Of a stretch of 64,000 nucleotides of DNA, positions 57,258 to 64,000 are shown in pieces. Both the position numbers and the translations under genes were made by a program. A model generated the notes under the pieces. That model was not told the origin of the DNA and searched no databases. It saw only the letters and a program-made list of their open reading frames with translations. Location: NCBI RefSeq assembly GCF_032102965.1, contig NZ_CP134880.1:1798001-1862000 (forward strand). The letters are read 5' to 3'. This stretch comes from Demequina capsici. GTDB taxonomy: Bacteria; Actinomycetota; Actinomycetes; Actinomycetales; Demequinaceae. The first letter of the stretch is position 1. Each line of letters opens with the position of its first letter.

Positions 57258-58625
57258 TCACCATCCGAACCTCTCCCGGTGAATCGCCTCCGCAGGCACC
57301 CCGGAGCCCTCCGCATCGGCCGCGACCTGTGCCGCCCACGCGGCAGGGCCACACACGAACACGTCACGTTCCGCGACGCCAGGCGCGAGCGTAACGAGCG
57401 TCGCCTCAGAGCCTCGCGGCACCCAGCCGTCACCGCGCGGGCCCTCCAGCAGGTGGAGCGTGGCACCCGACTGGGCGGCGAGCTCGCGCACCTCGTCGAG
57501 CAGGGGCGCCTCCTCGCCCGACCGGATCCGCACGACCACGTCGCATGGCTCGCCCGGCTCCATCGCCTCGAGCATCGCCCGCACCGGTGTGACGCCGATG
57601 CCCGCCGCGACGAGCACCGTGCCATGGCCGCGGCGCGCCCTGTGCGTGAACACCCCCAACGGGCCCTCCACCATCACCCGCGTGCCCGGTCGCACGTGAC
57701 GAAGCGCGGTCGTGAAGTCGCCCGACGGCTTGACGGTCACCCTCAACGAGGTGTCGGCCGGCGCGGCCGCGAGGGAGAACGGATGCGCCTCACGCCATCG
57801 CTCCCGGTCCAGGAACCGCCACAGCATGAACTGCCCGGGATGCGCGCCGAGCGCGCTGAGCCCGCGCCCTGACACGACGATGTCCGTGGACCCGTCGGGA
57901 AGGCTGCGCACGGAGGCGACCCGTGTGTCATGGCGACGCAGCCTCACGAGCGGCTGGATCACCCGATGGGTCAGGAGCGCGCCGAACGCGACCACGTACA
58001 ACGCGATCCAGTACCCCGTGGCGAGATCGCCGTGACGGAACGTGGAGCCCTCGAGCACCTGGTGCGGCACCGCCGCCGCGACGGCGGCGTACACGATCAG
58101 GTGCACGGCATGCCAGGCCTCATACCGCCAGCGACGGCGCACCACCGCGAGCGACAGCGCGAGCACCACGAGGAAGAGGGCGAGCGCGAGCTGCGCTGTC
58201 GCGAGGAACCACGACTGCGTGAAGAGCGCCGCCGTCTCGGACCACGGCGTGCGGCCGTCGTAGTAGCCGGTCATCGACACGATCGTCGCCGCGTGCGCGA
58301 GCATGAGGATGATCGCCCACCTTCCCAGCCTGGTGTGCAGCGCCGTGGTCGCGTCATGACCGACCGAGCCCTCGATCCACGGCGCTCGCGACACCAGGAG
58401 CACCTGCGCGAGCATCAGCACCGTGGCGACGATGCCGAGCGCCCTGCCGAGCGAGTACAGATAGTCGATCGGCGCGTTCGCGACGAGGCCTCCTGCCCGC
58501 AGCATGAGGGCGACTCCGGCCGCCGCGACGAACCAGACGGCCGCCTCGAGCGCGTCGGCCCAGAGCTCGCGCCGCGCCGCCGTGCGCCTGCGGGCCATCA
58601 CGAGCGCCGTGGCAGTCGTCGTCAT
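57258..58625 (-). CDS. Ferric-reductase-like transmembrane flavohemoprotein, cassette A
   Basis: A 455-residue paralogue of the cassette B reductase. Six helices with His97, His111, His172/175 and His188 as candidate heme ligands, FAD motif HPFSLAAAP (281-289), GAGIG-type nucleotide motif (AAGIGVTPVRA) and VCGP near the end. It starts at the ATG at 58625 behind GGGAGAG; an in-frame extension to 58697 has no site. It is the first gene of cassette A. Confidence 0.88.
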   Translation of the reverse strand: MTTTATALVMARRRTAARRELWADALEAAVWFVAAAGVALMLRAGGLVANAPIDYLYSLGRALGIVATVLMLAQVLLVSRAPWIEGSVGHDATTALHTRLGRWAIILMLAHAATIVSMTGYYDGRTPWSETAALFTQSWFLATAQLALALFLVVLALSLAVVRRRWRYEAWHAVHLIVYAAVAAAVPHQVLEGSTFRHGDLATGYWIALYVVAFGALLTHRVIQPLVRLRRHDTRVASVRSLPDGSTDIVVSGRGLSALGAHPGQFMLWRFLDRERWREAHPFSLAAAPADTSLRVTVKPSGDFTTALRHVRPGTRVMVEGPLGVFTHRARRGHGTVLVAAGIGVTPVRAMLEAMEPGEPCDVVVRIRSGEEAPLLDEVRELAAQSGATLHLLEGPRGDGWVPRGSEATLVTLAPGVAERDVFVCGPAAWAAQVAADAEGSGVPAEAIHRERFGW

Positions 58626-58728
58626 CGCATCTCTCCCGTCCCGCGTCGCCGACGCGGACTCCCCCTGTGTGACGTGCAGGTCAACTGTCCCTGGCATGCG
58701 ACTGTTCCCGCAAGGCCCCGACGACGGA

Positions 58729-58746
58729 CCTCAGGCGCTCCTCAGG
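58729..58746. repeat. Direct repeat CCTCAGG, 11-bp phase, upstream of cassette A
   Basis: CCTCAGG occurs at 58729-58735 and again at 58740-58746, exactly 11 bases apart, in the 130-base gap before cassette A. Spacing equals that of the two regulator-like repeats elsewhere, but the CTGAG core is on the other strand relative to the gene. It may instead belong to the 3' end of the amidohydrolase transcript. Confidence 0.3.
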
Positions 58747-58755
58747 GCGCACGGC

Positions 58756-59868
58756 TCACGGTGCGACGCGCACGCCCCGCAGCAGGATGTGGGCAGGATC
58801 GGCGAGCGCCGCGATGTCTTCACGCGGATCGGAGGCATACACGACCAGGTCCGCGGATGCCCCTTCGCCGAGCGAGGGCACTCCCAGGAATGCTCGCGCT
58901 CGCCACGAGGCGGACGCCAGCACGTCGGCCGCGGGGACGCCCGCCATGGCCATCTGCGCCGCCTCCTCAGGCAGACGCCCGTGGCCGATCGTGCCGCCCG
59001 CATCCGTGCCGACCAGCAGCGGGACGCCGCGCGCATGCAGCTGCCGCACGTGCTCGTGGCGCCGCTCGTGCATGGCCCTCATGCGTGCGGCGTACGCAGG
59101 GAACCGTGCCTGTCCCTGTGCGGCGTAGCCCACGAAGTTGTCGACCTGCAGGAGCGTGGGCACCACCGGCACGCCGAGGTCGGCCGCCTGGGCCAAGTGA
59201 TCGTCCGTCATGCCGGTCCCGTGCTCCAGGCAGTCGATCCCGCCGTCGAGCAGCGCCTGGATGGACTCGCGCGCGAACGTGTGCGCGGTCACGCGCGCAC
59301 CTTCGTCGTGCGCCGCCGCGATGCCGTGCTTGAGGGTCTTCGCGGGCCACAGCGGCGTGAGGTCGCCCGCGTCCCGATCGATCCAGTCGGCGATGATCTT
59401 CACCCAGCCGTCACCCTTGCGCGCCTCCTCCGCCATCACGCGCGGCAGGTCCTCGACCTCGATCTCGCGCGCGTAGTGCCGCAGGTAGCGCTTGGGCCGC
59501 GCGATGAAGCGGCCCGCGCGGATCAGCCGGGGAGCGTCGAGCACCCCGTGCAGGAACGCCGTGTCGGTGGGCGAGCCCGCGTCGCGGATCAGCAGCGTGC
59601 CCGAGTCCCGGTCCTGCTGCGCCTGCTTGAGCGCCAGGTCGGCATCGACCGCTCCCCCGCCGTCCAGGCCCACATGGCAGTGGACGTCGACCAGGCCCGG
59701 CACCACGACGCCGTCGAGAGTCGCGTCCACGTGGCGACCCGCGGGAGCCTCGTAGGACATGCGTCCGTCGACGATCCACCCCTGGGCACGCACGTCGTCG
59801 TCGCCCACCAGCACCGGTCCGGTGAGGTGCGTGACCCCGCGGGCCTCAGGAGGGACGACGGGCGCCAC
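58756..59868 (-). CDS. Amidohydrolase-family metal-dependent hydrolase
   Basis: A 370-residue member of the amidohydrolase superfamily. Metal ligands: His63 and His65 in VDVHCH, a conserved Lys in GWVKIIADW, His in VTAHTF and LEHGTG, Asp in LVGTDAGG. The fold matches imidazolonepropionase/prolidase-like members, but the substrate cannot be named. The GTG start lies four bases after the ffh stop, so it is co-translated with ffh, an arrangement kept in several actinobacteria without known reason. Confidence 0.85.
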   Translation of the reverse strand: MAPVVPPEARGVTHLTGPVLVGDDDVRAQGWIVDGRMSYEAPAGRHVDATLDGVVVPGLVDVHCHVGLDGGGAVDADLALKQAQQDRDSGTLLIRDAGSPTDTAFLHGVLDAPRLIRAGRFIARPKRYLRHYAREIEVEDLPRVMAEEARKGDGWVKIIADWIDRDAGDLTPLWPAKTLKHGIAAAHDEGARVTAHTFARESIQALLDGGIDCLEHGTGMTDDHLAQAADLGVPVVPTLLQVDNFVGYAAQGQARFPAYAARMRAMHERRHEHVRQLHARGVPLLVGTDAGGTIGHGRLPEEAAQMAMAGVPAADVLASASWRARAFLGVPSLGEGASADLVVYASDPREDIAALADPAHILLRGVRVAP

Positions 59869-59872
59869 CTGG

Positions 59873-61468
<1,596 letters not shown>

Positions 61469-61503
61469 AGGGGTCCCTTCACGTGTGTCTCAGGCGCACC
61501 AGC

Positions 61504-63297
61504 CTACCCGGCGACGGAACCGCCGCTCTCGGCCAGGGTCGCGCGAGCCGTCACGTACAGGGTCTGCACCAGCTGCTCCCGCCACGCTGTCCACGCCTTG
61601 GGTCCCGCGGCGCGCGCGTCGGCCTCGGTGACGGCGCGCAGCGTGTCCAGCAGGTCCAGCCGGCGGTCCACCGCAGCGAGCAGCTGCTCCGCGGTGGCGG
61701 GATCCTCGAGGTCCTGCGTCGTGGCGAGGTCAGCCAACGTGAGGTGCTGCCGCACCAGGAGCTCGACGTCCTCGGCGGTGCCGTCCGACAGCCCCATGCG
61801 CGCCGCGATGGCGGGGATGAGGGCCGCGCCGTCCACCGAGTGGTCGGTGGCCTGCGCCCGCTTGCCGATGTCGTGCAGCAGCAGGGTGAGCCGCAGCAGG
61901 TCGTGATCGATCTCGTAGCGGCGAGCCTTGCCCGCGAGCACCACGGCCTCCACCATGTGCCTGTCCACCGTGTAGCGGTGGATAGGGCTGCGCTGAGGCC
62001 GATTTCGCACGCCGTCCCATTCGGGGATCCAGCGCACCACCAGCCCGGCGAGGTCGATCGCCTCCCACACGGCCACCAGGTGCGCGGAGCCGCGCAGGAG
62101 CTCGCGCAGGTGATCGCGCGCGGCGGACGGCCACGGCTGCGGCAGGTCAGGGCAGCGCTGCAGCGTCTCCAGCAGGGTCGGGGTGAACGTCAGCCCGGTC
62201 GACGCGGCCGTGGCGGCGGCGCGCAACGGGAGCAGCGCGTCGGAGTCGGCGTCGTAGCCGGGCGCGAGCGCAAGCTCGCCGTCCACGTCGATGAGCCCGT
62301 CCGCCACGACCGTGTGCCGGGGCGCCTTCGCGCGTCGACGCGCCAGGAAGGCTCGCGAGCCCACACCCGAGCGCTCGAGCGACCTCCGCGCGCCTCGCTC
62401 GGTCATGTCGAGCGCGTAGGCGATCTCACGACCGGCCTCCGCCAGCGACTCGAGGAGATCGTCGGGGTCGGCGTAGCCCAGCGACTCGGCCACCTCGTCG
62501 GCGATATGACGCCCGAGCACGTTCTGCGTGCGGCCCAGGTGCCGCTGGATCGCGTCGCGCACGTCCATCACGTGCGCGCCGGCCTCATCCACCGCGCCGT
62601 GGGGGCGATCGGTGAGCCAGGTCGCCGAGAAGCCCGTGAGGCTCACGAGGTCACGAAGACCTCCACGCGACTCCTTCAGGTTGGGCTCGATCAGGTAGGC
62701 GAGCTCGCCATGACGCTCGGCCCTGGCTCGAGAGGCGGCCAGCAGCTCAGGCAGCCGCTTGCGCGCAGCGGCGCGCCAGTCCTGATAGATGAGCGAGCGT
62801 GCACGCTGCGCCAGCTCCTTGTCCCCCGCCACCGGGCGCAGGTCCAGCAGGCCCGACGCCGCGGCGAGGTCCTTGGACGCGACCTGACGCACCTCGGTCA
62901 GCGAGCGCGACGAGTAGTCGAGCTCGAGCCCTGCGTCCCAGATCGGGTACCAGAGCTTCTGGGCGAGCTCCGCCACCGCGTCAGCCCGCAGGGTGCGGCC
63001 GTCGTGGATGAGGACCACGTCCAGGTCGGAGAACGGCCCCGAGTCCCCCCGACCCAGCGAGCCGACAGCGCCCAGCGCCGCCCCCTCCACGATCCCGCCG
63101 GTCGCCTCCTCCCAGTGCGCGGCCAAGGCCGCGACGGCAAGATCGGACAGCGCCTTGCGGCGGTACTTCCCCGGGGCCCCCTCCCGGTACAGGGTCTCCG
63201 CGTACTCGCTCCTCAGACGCTTGAGGTCCCGCACCCCCTCGGGATGCGGGACCTCAGCGTAGGAGCCGTCGCGGAACTCACCGTTCCGGCTCGGCAT
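61504..63297 (-). CDS. glnD: PII uridylyl/adenylyl-transferase GlnD, lacking ACT domains
   Basis: Modifies PII (GlnB) in response to nitrogen status. The 597-residue protein has the nucleotidyltransferase motif [18 protein letters not shown] (79-96), the central helical region (GGLRDL...) and the HD domain with LLLHDIGK (His475, Asp476). It ends about 120 residues after the HD motif, where GlnD normally continues with two glutamine-sensing ACT domains (~750-900 residues in total). The stop at 61504 is followed directly by the ffh region, with no remnant seen. Starts at the ATG at 63297, 16 bases after glnB. Confidence 0.9.
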   Translation of the reverse strand: MPSRNGEFRDGSYAEVPHPEGVRDLKRLRSEYAETLYREGAPGKYRRKALSDLAVAALAAHWEEATGGIVEGAALGAVGSLGRGDSGPFSDLDVVLIHDGRTLRADAVAELAQKLWYPIWDAGLELDYSSRSLTEVRQVASKDLAAASGLLDLRPVAGDKELAQRARSLIYQDWRAAARKRLPELLAASRARAERHGELAYLIEPNLKESRGGLRDLVSLTGFSATWLTDRPHGAVDEAGAHVMDVRDAIQRHLGRTQNVLGRHIADEVAESLGYADPDDLLESLAEAGREIAYALDMTERGARRSLERSGVGSRAFLARRRAKAPRHTVVADGLIDVDGELALAPGYDADSDALLPLRAAATAASTGLTFTPTLLETLQRCPDLPQPWPSAARDHLRELLRGSAHLVAVWEAIDLAGLVVRWIPEWDGVRNRPQRSPIHRYTVDRHMVEAVVLAGKARRYEIDHDLLRLTLLLHDIGKRAQATDHSVDGAALIPAIAARMGLSDGTAEDVELLVRQHLTLADLATTQDLEDPATAEQLLAAVDRRLDLLDTLRAVTEADARAAGPKAWTAWREQLVQTLYVTARATLAESGGSVAG

Positions 63298-63313
63298 GAT
63301 GCGGTGGCGCTCC

Positions 63314-63655
<342 letters not shown>

Positions 63656-64000
63656 TTACACAGCCTCCTCGTAGGCGGTCTCACCGTGCTCGGCGAGGTC
63701 GATGCCGGAGACCTCGACCTCCTCGGGCACGCGGATGCCGATCGTGTACTTGAGCGCAAGACCGATGATAAGCGTCATGACACCCGAGAAGATGATCGCG
63801 ACGAGAGCACCGATGATCTGGGTGCCGAGCTGGGTCCAGCCGCCACCGTAGAACAGGCCGTTCAGCGCGCCGTCCGGGGCCCACGTGGTGCCCTCGTCCA
63901 GGTTCGCGAAGAAGCCGATCAGGACGGTGCCGACGACACCGCCGACCAGGTGGACGCCCACGACGTCGAGCGAGTCGTCGTAGCCGAACTTGTACTTGAG
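63656..64000 (-). CDS. amtB: Ammonium transporter AmtB, 3' part only
   Basis: The last ~114 residues of an ammonium transporter; the gene runs off the window edge. Visible are KFGYDDSLDVVGVHLVGGVVGTVLIGFFA, in part (the conserved DDSLDVxxVH with its channel His), two further helices and a cytosolic tail ending in HGETAYEEAV. It is three bases upstream of glnB on the same strand. Confidence 0.95.
   Translation of the reverse strand, partial: LKYKFGYDDSLDVVGVHLVGGVVGTVLIGFFANLDEGTTWAPDGALNGLFYGGGWTQLGTQIIGALVAIIFSGVMTLIIGLALKYTIGIRVPEEVEVSGIDLAEHGETAYEEAV

Overview
The window is chromosomal DNA from a high-G+C actinobacterium. It is probably in the order Micrococcales, near Cellulomonadaceae or Demequinaceae, but that placement is inferred from gene order and protein style only. 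Evidence: very G+C-rich codons, many GTG starts, dense ATGA/GTGA/TGATG stop-start overlaps, and conserved actinobacterial blocks such as pyrH-frr-cdsA-rlmN-dxr-rseP-ispG-GNAT-proS, rimP-nusA-ylxR-infB-rbfA-truB-ribF-rpsO-pnp-pepR and amtB-glnB-glnD-ffh...rpsP-khpA-rimM-trmD-rplS-lepB-rnhB. Nearly all of it is housekeeping sequence read from the minus strand. I see no tRNA, rRNA, CRISPR array, insertion sequence or prophage.

Layout. 1-7556: lysine/DAP synthesis (dapA, dapB), RNase J, thymidylate and folate genes (thyA, folA), two GNAT acetyltransferases and an AzlCD branched-chain amino acid exporter. 7602-13662: a five-gene efflux-type operon (adaptor, ABC ATPase, MacB-like permease, repeat lipoprotein, second adaptor) lying between dapB and the M16 protease gene, which are near neighbours in many relatives. 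13807-25096: M16 protease, pnp, rpsO, ribF, truB, rbfA, infB, ylxR, nusA, rimP. 25181-31022: a lipoprotein, a GDPD-type phosphodiesterase, proS, a GNAT protein and ispG. 31116-39508: the site-2 protease, dxr, a DivIVA-domain protein, rlmN, cdsA, frr, pyrH, tsf and rpsB with a long structured leader. 39874-45404: an M23-like protein, a WhiG/FliA sigma factor, xerC, dprA, comM, yraN. 45589-47930: a TetR regulator with an MFS drug exporter. 48002-52862: DUF2469, rnhB, lepB, rplS, trmD, rimM, a small membrane protein, khpA and rpsP. 53059-58625: two tandem copies of a three-gene flavin electron-transfer cassette (ferric-reductase-like membrane protein, FMN-binding protein, ApbE FMN transferase). 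58756-64000: an amidohydrolase, ffh, a GlnD lacking its ACT domains, glnB and the 3' end of amtB.

How the genes work together. The housekeeping blocks couple translation factors, rRNA/tRNA modification, RNA decay, isoprenoid and phospholipid precursor supply and protein export. The accessory pieces are islands set into these blocks. The most interesting is the duplicated flavin cassette: each copy should take electrons from cytosolic NAD(P)H through a heme membrane protein to an FMN covalently attached outside the membrane by its own ApbE. In copy B the FMN-accepting motif and an ApbE motif are both altered. The promoter regions of the efflux operon and of cassette B share an 11-bp-phased direct repeat typical of OmpR-family response regulators, which hints at joint envelope-stress or redox control.
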